A stretch of 22,500 nucleotides of DNA from Trachelipus rathkii (GCA_015478945.1 JABUQX010021247.1:1-22500); one strand, 5' to 3'. Positions 10,590 to 21,755 are shown, counted from the stretch's first letter. A program made the numbers and translations. Notes: generated from the sequence alone by a model not told the origin.

Positions 10590-12169
10590 GGTCTCACAAT
10601 AAATCAATTGGTAGCAAAAAATTGAGATTTGGCAAAAGTTTTCAACTCAACTGGTAGATAACGTAATAACCTTGCTTCATGAGGGTTCAATATTTTAAAA
10701 ACTGCGAATTTTTGCCAAAAAAAAATGGTTTAAAAAAAAAACAAACTCAGTTTTTTTCTAACAAAAATGAAAAACTTTCTTCCTAGAAACTTGATTGTTA
10801 TTTCATTTCATAAGAAAATGTTGTCTTGAAGTTTTACTAGCACTACTTTTTTGGTTAAAAAACTTATAATTTGAGAGGTAAAAATTGATAAGACCGAATC
10901 ATGACCGATTCCTCAAAAGTGACTTTTTATTCAAATACTAAAAAATCGATAATCCATCAATTAAATCTGCTTTCCAGATTTTTTTATGTTTTTTCATTAA
11001 TGTGTAATTAAAGGTTAGTTAAAAGTCTTCTCTCAAAAAGTAAATGTAAGCAAAATTCAAATATTGTAAATGAGGAGAACATTTTCCTACCAAAACTTGT
11101 TTACGATTGAATTGGATTTAAAAGTTTCTTTGTAAAAAGGGAAGCATTATAAGAAAGAAACTGATAAAATATTGGACTATTAGTTACAATGTATCAGAGT
11201 TAAGGTTATTAGGTATGGCTTAGAATAAAGGTGAGTTTCTTGAAGAGTCAGCGAAAAATCTTCTTACAACTTAAGATACAACTTGTAGCGGAAACTGCCT
11301 TTGATCTTTCGTCTTTCGTCAAACAGTAATTGAAGCCAAGTCCGGATTAATTTTACCCGCTTTCCAGTTGTCTCATGACATACACTTAAATAACTCAAGT
11401 TATATTTGCAATTATCATGATATGAGTGTTTTACAATTAATGTTGATTTTCACACCACACATTACATTCAGTAAATTAAAAAAATTCTGTATTCAATTAC
11501 AAATCTCTTTAAAAATTTAGAGTCTAGGTGAATTTAAATTTTCCAAATTCATCTCTTTTTCCAATAAACGGCTAAAAAGTCCATATTATTAGACTGAGTG
11601 ATGCTTTTACATCCCTATCATTATTTTATTCATCATTTCATAAACCCCATCAATTTTCTTGCTTCGGACTATTACTGCGATAATTTCAATACCACGATTT
11701 TTTTTCACATTTTTTACTTTCATCATCGAAAAATGAAATGCAACTTGCTCGAGTCTAAGATACCATAGATAGTTTATCATTTTTATAGTGCCTGTCTGCA
11801 ACCTCTTTTACAATGTTGCCTGTAGTAACAATACGATTTTTAAAACTGGATAGCCAATTGCGGTTTGGGGCCGATTGAACACGCTCTTTACATAAAATAT
11901 CGTATTAATTAGAAATAAATAAATGTCTTCAATACCTTTTTCTCTAAATCTGTTAATGAAAAAATTGATCCCTGAAAAAATATATTTTGGAAAAGAAGTC
12001 TTATCTTTAGGATGAATAATTTGCAAAGGACACTCTAAAAAAATGTCTCTTGGACATCCTAAAAAATTTGAAAGCAAGATATATTTTCTTATTTCAGTTT
12101 CAGGGTTGTTGATTTTTTAATTGTTTGATAAGAAAGTTTGAAATTGGCTAAAAATTTCTATTTTTATCT
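10590..12169. other. Unique AT-rich sequence, no gene recognised
   Basis: Apart from the tRNA-like foldback at 10628-10719, nothing here is recognisable. Two minus-strand open frames, 11607-11801 and 11808-12077 (64 and 89 codons), lie end to end. I see no signal peptide, zinc ligands or catalytic motif in them. They could be fragments of a decayed element or chance frames. Confidence 0.45.
10628..10719 (+). other. tRNA-like foldback with A- and B-box-like blocks
   Basis: A perfect 10 bp inverted repeat, TTTGGCAAAA (10628-10637) and TTTTGCCAAA (10710-10719), encloses CTCAACTGGTAGA near 10646, which resembles a pol III A box. GGGTTCAATAT at 10683 resembles a B box. Their spacing is close to that in a tRNA. 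No proper T stem forms around the B-box-like block and the outer stem is too long for an acceptor arm, so this is not a working tRNA. A decayed tRNA-derived SINE head is one explanation; chance in AT-rich DNA is another. Confidence 0.3.
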
Positions 12170-13440
12170 AATATTTTTATCTTCAATACAGTTTTTTGTA
12201 TTTTGTTCGTGATCTAGCTTACACCACTAGTCTGAAATTTTTTACAAATATCTGGCTGAGTGCCGGTGGTTGTGTTCATTTTTAATCAAAAACTGCTTTT
12301 TAAGAATAACTCTAAAATATGGTGGCGAAATGCTAAATACAGGAAGATTTTATCTAAGTAATTTTCTCTAGTAAAAACGTAGGCTCCCCTGATTGAAACG
12401 GACTAGAATTACTGCCAGTTGGAATCAAAGCACATTGGCTGGTAATTTCTCCTCACTAGCCGGCCACCGTTCAACTGCTGAAAATACAGCTTTATTGCTG
12501 TTATTTCCATATACTACTATCAACGCTGAGCAAACTCCTATTAACGTTTCTTCATCCCAACAACTTAATTAAAAAACCGTTCTTACCCTCTCTACAATTT
12601 TCTTTACTTCAAAAATATCTGGAAACAATTCCCCATCCCCAGCGCACAAACATCCTCCTTATTAATAATCGGAAATGCTTGGAATCTATTTTTAATAAGC
12701 TTCGTCCTTCTCGTTCGGGAATTACTGTCTGCGGAATGCTTATTACACCTTTACTTAATAAAAGCTGGATAAATTGGTCACGCATGTATGTATAATTTAT
12801 ATCTGTTATATTTGAATCTACTTATGTGACGCGTTCTTATCCAGCTTAAATCACCCAGTCTAGAAATCTTCTTTAAAAAATATTTATGGTTTAGGCGGCC
12901 AGTGGTTGTGTATCCATTTAAATTCCAAATAAACTGCTTCCGAATAATTTCTAAATATGGTGGCGACATCTAAAAAACAAAGATTTTTATCTCAAATAAT
13001 TTCCTAGCAAAATGCATTAGTTTGCTGAAAATCTTTGTTATTTCACTGCTAGATGTTAGTCAATACACATTGCCTGAATTTTCCCAACTGACTTCCTAGT
13101 TCAACATATGCTGAAATGGAATATAGCTATACGCGTTAATTCCCATAACTATACATTTTTCAAGCTTGAGTACTCCTATAAAACGAGTTCTTCCATCTAC
13201 CCACAACACTAATCAAAACATAAAGTTACACTTTCTGGATATTTCTTGATCGAAAAATTATCTGGATAAAGCAAATTTCCACATCGCTAATGCATTAACA
13301 GCTCCCTTCATAAATAGGCAATTCTTGTAGAACATATTTTAATCTATGCTAAAGATCTTACTACCCTTTTAAAACCTTTAGGAGTTTTTACACTCTATCT
13401 TACTAAATAATAGCCAAATAACACCTTACCAACCAATAAT
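12170..13440. repeat. Diverged tandem duplication, unit about 640 bp
   Basis: Copy A is about 12170-12800 and copy B about 12810-13440. Shared landmarks keep an offset of 636-644 bases: GGTGGTTGTG at 12265 against AGTGGTTGTG at 12901; ATGGTGGCGA at 12319 against 12957; TCTGGA at 12618 against 13261. Similarity also covers an ACACATTG-like segment and a GTTCAAC...GCTGAAA segment. The copies are well diverged. Copy A has an ATG-less plus frame of 111 codons open from 12460 to 12792. Copy B has a minus frame (12778-12969). Neither frame is conserved in the other copy. Copy B runs into the env-like remnant. Confidence 0.65.
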
Positions 13441-14422
13441 AACCTTAAACCATACTACTTTTTACAAGTTCCTTTCTTTTCATGGACAAATATTCATGAG
13501 AAAAACCCTTATACAATATCCACGATCATCCCGTTAGCGACGCAAACACCTTGTGAAACTTACCGCATCATACCTTTTCCGACGCCTCTTAACAAAATAT
13601 ATCAATGCCATATATTACATGCAGATTACCACTATTACTTCATAAATTATAACACTTTAAAATATACTTACAGTAACCTCATTTTCAAAGATATGTATAA
13701 ACAACTAGACTTTCGGCAGATCTGTTTTCTTCCAAATCCTTTCCAAAACATAAATTATAACGATTGCATATTATCATCCAACCTCTCCAGGAGTAATACT
13801 ACCCATTGCAGTTAAAATAAAAATTCGAACAAACTCCCATACAACTTCCCAGTAGGAAATCAAACGCTAATTTCATTTTCTTCTATTATTGTAGTTTCTA
13901 TTTTCTCTCCTTTTCAACAACCGCAACTGATTACCAGCAACTAGCAACTTACGATTGCAACTTTGTCTGAAAGTAGTATAATTATAAGTATTCCTCGCAT
14001 TTTTCAGTACAAACAAAGTGGTCTTCAGATGACTTACAACTCCCCGAGTACTCAGACATATCCCACAACTTTGCACCGCACATATTTTGCTTCACCTCCA
14101 CCTTACATATGAAACCTATAATGTACATTGGGACCATTCTATGGACTCTATAAATCAAACCGTGCAAACACAGCACATACTTAGCATACATGCAATATCA
14201 ATCTCAGACACTTCCATTTTCACAACCCTTGCATGCTTCGCAATTATTCTTTATATTTACAAGAAATTCAGACATCCCCCTAGAAATCCTGCAATGACTC
14301 CTACATCGCCCTCTATTCAATATAAGGTCGAGAAACGAGCTCTAAAACCCTCTCTAAAACCCTTTCCCAGCTTATACATACCCGGAGATCAACCATATCT
14401 ATGTCAATCCAGATCTCCATAA
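13020..14422 (+). pseudogene. Env-like remnant of an errantivirus-type LTR retroelement
   Basis: The plus strand is C-rich over G here, opposite to the LINE. A hydrophobic leader-like stretch (LLKIFVISLL) is readable from 13022. Frame 1 is open at 13318-13407, at 13414-13815 with a stop at 13813-13815, and again to 13941. The middle frame has scattered Cys and Pro residues and blocks such as IIPFPTPLNK and RQICFLPNPFQ. This pattern recalls ectodomains of insect errantivirus / baculovirus F-like envelope proteins. A third frame (14087-14422) supplies a transmembrane segment and short basic tail. At least three frame changes and several stops separate the parts, so it cannot encode a working protein. 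No gag, protease or polymerase was found upstream. The family call is inference from layout and residue pattern. Confidence 0.4.
14087..14422 (+). pseudogene. Membrane-anchor and cytoplasmic-tail segment of the env-like remnant
   Basis: This is the longest ATG-started plus frame in the region, 111 codons. Residues about 42-60 form a hydrophobic helix (SIFTTLACFAIILYIY) followed at once by the basic sequence KKFRHPPR, the usual stop-transfer arrangement of a type I membrane protein. The remaining ~45 residues are Pro- and Ser-rich. The ATG is probably not the original start; upstream codons likely belonged to the ectodomain in another frame. The stop at 14420-14422 lies 23 bases before a purine run. 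An unrelated small membrane protein cannot be excluded. Confidence 0.42.
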
Positions 14423-14445
14423 ACAAACTTAACACATTTCTTTTT

Positions 14446-14457
14446 GGGGAAAGAAAA
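14446..14457 (+). promoter_or_regulatory. Candidate polypurine tract
   Basis: GGGGAAAGAAAA, preceded by a T run, stands just after the env-like stop. In LTR retroelements a polypurine tract at this place primes plus-strand DNA synthesis and marks the start of the 3' LTR. No LTR pair could be identified, so the role is inferred from position. Confidence 0.35.
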
Positions 14458-14459
14458 TA

Positions 14460-15101
14460 CGCAAGATACTACTCCCTAGAGAACGACTTGACACCACAGT
14501 CAACGTGGGATATACACCTGTAAAATTAATCATTAACATTATGATATAGTTATATTCTTACTAAATAATGAAAGTTATAACAATTCTATTGACTACTCTT
14601 GGGTTCACAAAATGCATCTAAAACAAGTGGAATGCTGATGTGTCATGTAGATCACATGATATATGTTAAAATAGATTCATCTCTTTCACCAGAGAACAAG
14701 TCCTTGAATTTATCATTTCTTTTATTGTGGACCAAGCGAAAATACATTCGTCGACACACAGGAGACGTTAACAATTTATCAAACGGGCTTTTGAGTTTTC
14801 TTGGCAGAATGTCCGGTTAAACACCAAACGGTAGAAATCGTTTGACGTTTTTTTTATGTCGTCGCTTCGGTTTACGATATCTCTAACTCTAATAACTGTC
14901 CTGGATACGTCTCTGAAAAACAATTAGATGCTATATATATTTAGACTTAACCACTATACACAACCTTACAATGTATCTCAAAGGTAATAGAACTGTCATG
15001 ATTCCTAATCAATAAACGTGGGCTTTATTTGCATATATATACACTGTATTAGTTCATAAAATTCTCATGATGTTCATGACTGTTTAAAAGTCTTTTCTAT
15101 T
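14460..15101. other. No gene recognised; possible 3' LTR remnant at its left side
   Basis: Unique sequence. A 73-codon plus open frame (14599-14820) shows no recognisable domain. A hAT-like terminal motif occurs at 14898-14915. If the purine tract at 14446 is real, a degenerate LTR would begin near 14458, but no second copy exists in the window to test this. Confidence 0.4.
14898..14915. repeat. hAT-like terminal inverted repeat fragment
   Basis: GTCCTGGATACGTCTCTG, read on the minus strand as CAGAGACGTATCCAGGAC. Many animal hAT elements end in CAGnGnCGTATCCAG-type sequence. It shares CTGGATACG with the fragment at 21614-21643. No mate or 8 bp target duplication was located. Confidence 0.35.
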
Positions 15102-15370
15102 GATATTATATATATATATATATATCTATATATAATATATATATATATACCATGAGGTGGGGGAAAATTTTAAACTTTTAGAGCCGCAAAAGCAAAAGCG
15201 CAAAGTGGAAAACTTAGTCCGCATTATCGGCAGGCATAATTTTTTCAAAAAAAATTAGTCCGCAAACGCAAAGCGCACATGTCCGCTAATCATTTCTCTT
15301 TTAAAGCACAAATTTATATATAATATATATAATATATAATATATATATAAATAATTTATATCTAAATATA
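15102..15370. repeat. AT microsatellites flanking a motif-bearing patch
   Basis: (AT)n lies at 15102-15150 and again at about 15315-15370. Between them, 15151-15300 contains repeated short words: TTAGTCCGCA twice (near 15212 and 15256) and several GCAAAAGC / GCAAAGCGC units. Such clustered words are seen near the ends of some DNA transposons, but no element could be delimited. Confidence 0.55.
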
Positions 15371-15860
15371 AAATAAATATATAAATAATATAAAAGGTTG
15401 ATAGGTTTTCATTTATTTCTAGTAATACAGGCAAGTATTTAAGATGAATTAATCTTTTAATTTTACTTGAAAATGCAAAATATATATACAAAATGAGAAA
15501 GATTTTAATTTTATTCAATAATCTGTGATCTTCCTCTCGCTCTCCTCTTGCATTCTGAATAGGGTCATATTCCCTTTCATAAAGATAAATTTTTCAAATT
15601 GCTGGATGCCAGGTCTGCCCTCTTTGCTCTTAGAATCTCAGAGCAGAGCTTGACTAAACAACCTCTCCACGGTCGCTGAGCTGGGTAATGGGGTATTATA
15701 CTTAATAAACAAATCCACCCAGACCTTCCTGGTATTCACACGGAAACAGGTTCCTAGTGAGAGGGGTACTGTGGTGAACATTTACTGCAGCCAAACTATC
15801 CAAGATTTGTCCCAACTTCTCCTCCAGAGGTGTCTGCTCTATATATGGGAACTTCAGTTT

Positions 15861-16481
<621 letters not shown>

Positions 16482-17480
16482 CATAAAATTTGGTCACTTT
16501 TCAGACTCAGTCCTATCACCTTCAGTGCCTTAACTGTGGACTGAGTACAGAATATCGATGCAATATTACATTTGATTTCCTCTAGTATCCTGGTCTTGGC
16601 AGCTTGGCACTACTCCTCATTTAACCTACGTGCCACTCCGAGTTTGAAGTGAGGATGCAGGGCTGTTGCCATAAGCAAATCAAAATCATCAAATATACTG
16701 CTGAACCTCGGTTCAAAGCCATTTTCTTTCCCTTTGTTTGCTTTAGCAAGTAGTTGACTAAGTTTTTGGCATAGTAAAACTTTTCTACCACTCGTTGCAT
16801 TTCCCCGATCTTTTCCTTGAGAAGGAAGAGATTAGGCAATAGGAGTCCCGCGTACGCATTCTTCTCTTCCTGCAACATATCAGGCCTAACAGCAATAGGC
16901 GTCATTATTTCGATGTACTCCGCAATTACCTTCTTATCACTTTTATTAAATACTGGAAGACAAGGCTTTTGCTCCAAACAAATGTTGTTAATTTGTGTCA
17001 TGCGACCATCAAGGTTCTTAAGCAGGTCTTTTATAGAATCGTATAGGGAGTTCGCAGAGAATACACTTGTGTTTTAAAAGCTTTGTTTCCCAATCCTTCT
17101 TATTCACAGCAGCAGTAGTAGTTTTTCCCTGTTTGGCATTCCACAATTCCTTTGCTTTGGTAAGTGTCTTATTAAATGGATTCTTGGCACCAAAGGACCA
17201 GCGAGGAACATTTGAACATCCTTAGTAGCCAAAGATGTTTATGTGGTAGGAAAAATGCAACGGCGGTGCTTAGTTTAGGCAAGTGCATCATGTCTTCGAG
17301 CAGAATTTTCTAGGCTGGAGAGGTTTTGTCCTCTAGAAACTCTTTCTGTGTCACTAAATTTCCTCCATCTCTTACGGTAACCACTTCTCCTGTTGCTGTT
17401 CTCTCTTCCTCTTCGTCACCTCCTTTTCTGAAATGGCATCCACCCGAAGGCTCACAGAATTTTCACCGTTATTTTGGTTG

Positions 17481-18433
17481 TAATGCAGACAACTGAAGAT
17501 AATTTTTGTTTAATTAGTTGTTTCCTATAATTTGGCAGTTATAATTTTTTTACAGCATTACATAAGATTATTTTTCATATTGATTTTTTTACTGACCTAT
17601 GCTCACTGCAAATTGTTGATGAATATCCGTAATCTTATTGTTGGCTTGGACTGTGCTGGTCTGAGAAACAGAAAACTCTCTACAGCAAGGGCAGCCTCTC
17701 TCTCTTCAAAGTATTCAAATTAATCCAGTTAACAGTCATCCCCAGAAAACTCCTGTTTGTTGTTCCAGTCCAGCTGTCTCCGGTTGTGGCCACATAACTG
17801 ACTTAAATATTGTTGGTTAAGATCAACCTTTCCCTATTATTATTTGATATCAGATCCCCATCACTTTTCTTCTGGAGGCGAAGTGGAAATCAGAGTTCAG
17901 GTAGAACAGGAATTCGACAAAGAATCAGACTCCACATTGTGAATAGGCCCAATGTCATGTAGCAGATTGGGAAAGATTATTGATGGGTTAATTTTTTTCA
18001 TTTTTCTTTCAAGATTGGGTTCCATATCTTAAAGCGGAAGTAATTATGACGGGAACCAACCAACTACGTATTTAGGAAGGTAAGTCAATGAAAAATATTT
18101 TAAATAAAACTTAGATTGCATTAGAATCTCGCCAAGGAAAAAAAAGCAAGAAAGAAAGAACAAGACTAAGGTTTGAGAAATGTATTTGTCGACGATTTGG
18201 AAAAGTGGAAATTTTGTTTAATGTCTGTCGACCAATTTTCTTGTCGATGATTTTGGGTAGTCCCCTATTTGTGAACAGTGATTTCCCGTCAAAGCTAAAT
18301 TAAGGTCTCCATGGCCAGTGAAGAATACAAGCATCAGAAACCAAAAAAGTCTTTAAGAGTAAATTCATTACATGTTAATATATATATATATAACCATTGG
18401 AACAATTATCCGGTTTAATTTGAATTTTAAACT

Positions 18434-18437
<4 letters not shown>
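17481..18437. other. Between two transposase relics; no intact gene
   Basis: The minus strand at 17600-17800 has short coding-like runs that could be an upstream exon of the hAT pseudogene, but no BED-type Cys/His pattern is visible. The 63-codon plus frame at 17532-17723 looks like a shadow. Bases 17908-17940 resemble the repeat unit at 250-640. An exon-like segment with acceptor near 18013 and donor GGAAG|GTAAGT near 18080 is possible but unsupported. Confidence 0.4.
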
Positions 18438-18469
<32 letters not shown>

Positions 18470-18471
18470 AG
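18438..18471 (+). other. Poly(T) run and splice-acceptor-like site
   Basis: Twenty-eight T residues (18438-18465) are followed by AAACAG, directly before the first coding-like block of the recombinase. This fits a polypyrimidine tract with acceptor. The T run could also be the reverse of a poly(A) tail from a minus-strand retrocopy, but nothing recognisable on the minus strand supports that. Confidence 0.45.
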
Positions 18472-20093
18472 GTTTACGCGTTTGACAAAATTATCCGAGA
18501 GCGTAAGCTTAAATTTGGAGAAGATACGGATTTTGGGTTATTATGAACCAAAAATAAAGTATGGTGAAAGTGCTGGGAATCATACGAAGATGTCTCAACT
18601 GCTTTTGTCCACAACATCTTTCCCTTGTAAATTTTGCATGGCCTTTTTTCAAAAGGCGACTCAAGGAGGGGAAGCACTTAAAGCGTGCATTTTAATGCCA
18701 TCAAAAGCAAAAAACAAATGGTGCATAAAAGCCGAAATGTTACTATCATCAACAGTCAAAGAATGTAAGGACGTACAGGATAAGGTCTTTAATAAATTGC
18801 AAGATGAAATTTCACTTCGTTAAAAATGATTCTACGTATATGCATATGGTTGGCTGAGAAATTGTACAATAAACATTGTGCACAGGCACAAAGCCATCAA
18901 TTTATAAGCACTAAATTGCGTGAAATTGGTAGGCTGCTGCTCTTGCAGATTACGAAAATGGATTCGGATTTGACAAATCTTAATAAATGTTTAGCATCAG
19001 AAAATTATCAAACCATAAAGGATGCTACAAAGATAATAGCTGATACAATAGTAACACAAAAAAATTTTGAAATTCCTTTCCTTGCACTAAAGATTAGACA
19101 CTTTAAATAAATCTGCTTCAATCAAGTGAGGGGTGGCATACGAAAAAGTAAATAAAACTGAAGAACAAGAACCATTCGTTTCCAGAAGTGCATGAAAATA
19201 AATTGGAGCAAAGATATATCTAGTAATGCACTGAAAACGTTAAGAGAATCCCAATAGAACAATCCAAGCGCTCTTCCTGTGGCAGAAGAAGACATCATGA
19301 AGCTGCAGAATTACCTGAAGAAATTGAAAGGACAAACACTGTTAAAAAACACGCCAGTTAGAAATGGGTGGAAAAGTTTGTTTAAATTAACATTAACATC
19401 AGTTATTCTGTTTAACAGAAAACGTTCAGAAATTTCAAAAATAGAATTATCAGCATATCTAACTACAATTAAGTTGGGCAGTACAAACCCCGATCTGGCT
19501 GATACATTAAGCACTTTTGAAAGAGAAGTATACAAAAAGTAAAGGCAAGGTTTGAGATTAGAGGCAAAAAGAATAGAAAGGTTCGTTTTATTTACTCCAT
19601 ACATAAAAGAATTAATTGACCTACTTGTAAGTAAGAGGAATAAAGTTGGTGTTAGCAAAAACAATAAATTTCTATTTGCATACCCATTTGAAGGAGCGGA
19701 AATGTGTTTGAGAGATAATGATTGCCTTAGAAAGTTTGCGAAAAATAACAGGAACAAAATTAAGAAAGCATAAAGCGGCTTTCTCTCAAGTTCTTAACTT
19801 AAAGAACCATGAATTGGATCAACTAGCCTATTCTAGGGGATATGATACTCGCGTTCATCGAGTTCAACAGACTACCTGATGATTTTTACCAATGAGCTAA
19901 AGTAGGAAAACTCTTGGTAACCTTAGATAGTGGCGATTTCGCAACATATAAAGGTAAATTTTTAAATGTTTGAGAGTTAGATGAACCTCTACAGGAAGAC
20001 AATTATGAAGTGGAAAATGAAACTGAAGATAATGCACAGCCTTATCCTCTCGAAGAAATTCTTCATGAAACAGGTGCAAGATGCTTAGTTTAG
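18472..20093 (+). pseudogene. Crypton-type tyrosine recombinase pseudogene
   Basis: This belongs to a eukaryotic family of tyrosine recombinase proteins related to Crypton transposons, which cut and join DNA through a catalytic tyrosine. The start (18482-18823) carries PCKFC, a zinc-ligand-like Cys pair. Next come TKLREIGRLLLLQ and LALKIRH (18826-19110), then NGWKSLFKLTLTSVILFNRKR (19356-19424, first 20 residues typical of the family). VGVSKNNKFLFAYPFEGAE and DNDCLRKFA follow at 19552-19773. The catalytic domain at 19757-19871 reads KLRKHKAAFSQVLNL and HELDQLAYSRGYDTRVHR, so the conserved Arg (19763-19765) survives. The expected Gly-His has become Gly-Tyr (19838-19843). The expected catalytic Tyr codon is AAC, Asn, at 19866-19868, after a two-base loss. 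The last frame ends ETGARCLV-stop at 20091-20093. Several frameshifts and stops are present. Confidence 0.8.
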
Positions 20094-20799
20094 TTTAGTT
20101 ATAGGATTCAAAGTTATTTTAATATTCTGAGATAAATTAAAATCTTAGGTAAAATTAAAATAGTTAACTTTAATTTAGAAATTTACTTTTCAATACGTTT
20201 TGATTGAATTTGTTGATTTTAGTAATGCACTTGAAGTAAATTGAGAATATCTGATGACTGTTGTATCAGATCAAGGCGTTAAAAGTCGTCAAGGAATAGA
20301 AGTATAATGAACTTAACGAAATATTAAAGAATAAGGAACATACTATAATTCATTTTTTTTAGGTTTTGATTTGAATGGAGTCTTTTAACAGCCAGTGGTT
20401 TTCATTCTATGCCCGTCAATGTTAAAATTTTAAGAATATACTGTTTTTTTTTTTTTTAGGTTTATGGATGTAAACATTTTGTAGATTTTTATCTGATAGT
20501 AATATACTTTAACATTTATTTATGAATTAATAAGACCAAACCAGCCATTAGAGGTTTACTTTATTATTATTTTTTAAACATAGTTTTCAATAAGGACTGT
20601 GGTTACTGACATTTATATATAATTTTAGGAGGATACGATGTTCGTGATGATGATAGATGAAGAATGCAGTTTCCCAGATGCCCAAAAATTTTGTTAAACT
20701 TGAGGGCACACTCATTTTTTGAAGCTCCTTTTCAAAAGCTCTAGCTGTCTACATCGTTGCGTATTATGCTTTTAACTTATCTTACGCAAAAGTGCATAA
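20094..20799. other. Spacer between recombinase and hAT relics
   Basis: AT-rich sequence with two T-run-plus-AG sites resembling splice acceptors (ending near 20363 and 20460) and a third, TATATAATTTTAG, ending at 20629. The stretch after 20630 (GGYDVRDDDR, then LNLRAHSFFEAPF) may be coding for the downstream hAT element but matches no motif I can name. Confidence 0.4.
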
Positions 20800-21404
20800 A
20801 ATGAAGTGAATCTAGTTAAGACTAAACTTGAAGCCATCAGAGAAAATGCAACAAACATTTTATTTCAACAGATTTTTGAAGAATGTGTAAGCGCATCGAA
20901 CATCCATTTTTATACCATTTTTGGACGATTTAATATCAGTATTAGGAGAGAGGCTTTTAAATCATAAAGAAATTATATCTTCCTTTCAGTTTGTCATACC
21001 GAACAGGTGTAATGTGCCATATGAGAAGATAAAAGATTGTGTAACATTTTACCGAAAGCCCAATTGAAGATTTAGTAAAAGCAGAATGAGATTTATGGAA
21101 GTTGAAATGGCATCAAATCACAGATCGTCCAAAAACAACAATAGACGGACTAGTTTTTTGTTCGCAGTCACAATTTTTTTTCCAAATATTTACACCTTGT
21201 TGCAAATAGTAGCAATTTTACCCGTGTCTACTGCTTCAGTAGAAAGAAGCTTTTCAACATTAAGACTTCTGAAAACCTACTTGAGAAATGCTAGTGTAGA
21301 TGAAATACTTACTGGACATACATCGAAATACTGATATAAAAACTGAAGATGTTATTTCGGACTTTGTTTACTCTCATGCCCGGCGATTAAAGTTAATAAT
21401 TTAG
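20800..21404 (+). pseudogene. hAT transposase pseudogene, C-terminal part (ZMYM1/THAP12-like)
   Basis: C-terminal half of a hAT transposase of the group often annotated as zinc finger MYM-type 1-like or 52 kDa repressor-like proteins. Blocks in order: TKLEAIRENATNILFQQIF near 20821; ERLLNHKEIISSFQFVIPNR from 20948; YEKIKDCVTFYRKP shortly after; then, one base out of frame, WKLKWHQITDRPKTT near 21097. The dimerisation domain LLQIVAILPVSTASVERSF lies within 21086-21334, followed by LKTYLRN. A further frameshift leads to DIHRNTDIKTEDVISDFVY and a natural stop at 21402-21404, the usual end for the family. The N-terminal half and the catalytic Asp residues were not found. It is a different subfamily from the minus-strand hAT at 15530-17480. 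Confidence 0.87.
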
Positions 21405-21476
21405 GCAAGATGATTTTAGTAATTTATGTACATTATTTCCATTTTTTCTTAGAAATTTAATATTTGGTCCTCCCAC

Positions 21477-21501
21477 TTTATATATATGATTATATTATAT
21501 A

Positions 21502-21532
<31 letters not shown>

Positions 21533-21643
21533 ATTTATATATATATATATATAATATATATATTATATATATATATATATTATATAATATATATATATAT
21601 GTTAAGATTTTTGTCCCCCCCGAAAAAAATTCTGGATACGCCA

Positions 21644-21675
<32 letters not shown>

Positions 21676-21717
21676 ATATATATATAATATATTTATATAT
21701 ATATATATTATTATATA

Positions 21718-21752
<35 letters not shown>
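21477..21752. repeat. (AT)n microsatellites around a hAT end
   Basis: Two AT tracts, 21477-21600 and 21644-21752, flank a 43-base non-repetitive island. The Tyr/Ile-rich open frames seen here are only translations of the repeat. Confidence 0.95.
21614..21643 (+). repeat. hAT-like 3' terminal inverted repeat
   Basis: The stretch runs from a seven-C block through GAAAAAAATTCTGGATACGCC. Many arthropod hAT elements end in a C run, an A run, then CTGGATACGCCACTG. Here the last bases (expected ACTG) have been replaced by AT repeat. It sits about 240 bases after the hAT stop codon and in the right orientation to be that element's 3' end. No 5' mate was identified. Confidence 0.55.

Positions 21753-21754
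<2 letters not shown>

Positions 21755-21755
<1 letters not shown>

Noticed and set aside
10628..10719. A functional tRNA gene
   Set aside because: No T stem, over-long outer stem and no convincing anticodon arm.
12778..12969. 63-codon minus-strand open frame as a gene
   Set aside because: It lies across the 640 bp duplication; the matching part of the other copy is interrupted by stops, so the frame is not conserved.
14599..14820. 73-codon plus-strand open frame
   Set aside because: No recognisable domain and length compatible with chance; kept only as part of the unannotated stretch.
17532..17723. Small secreted-protein-like plus frame with a hydrophobic start
   Set aside because: The hydrophobic start comes from T-rich codons and the rest shows no motif; possibly antisense to an upstream exon of the hAT relic.
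18438..18465. Poly(A) tail of a minus-strand retrocopy
   Set aside because: No minus-strand coding remnant lies next to it in the right orientation, and the run sits directly before AAACAG and a plus-strand coding block.
19311..19757. 148-codon minus-strand open frame
   Set aside because: Antisense shadow of the tyrosine recombinase relic, whose plus-strand frames carry the conserved blocks.
21464..21754. Tyr/Ile-rich open frames over the AT tracts (also 22021-22310)
   Set aside because: They are translations of (AT)n repeat, open on both strands only because the repeat lacks stops in some phases.
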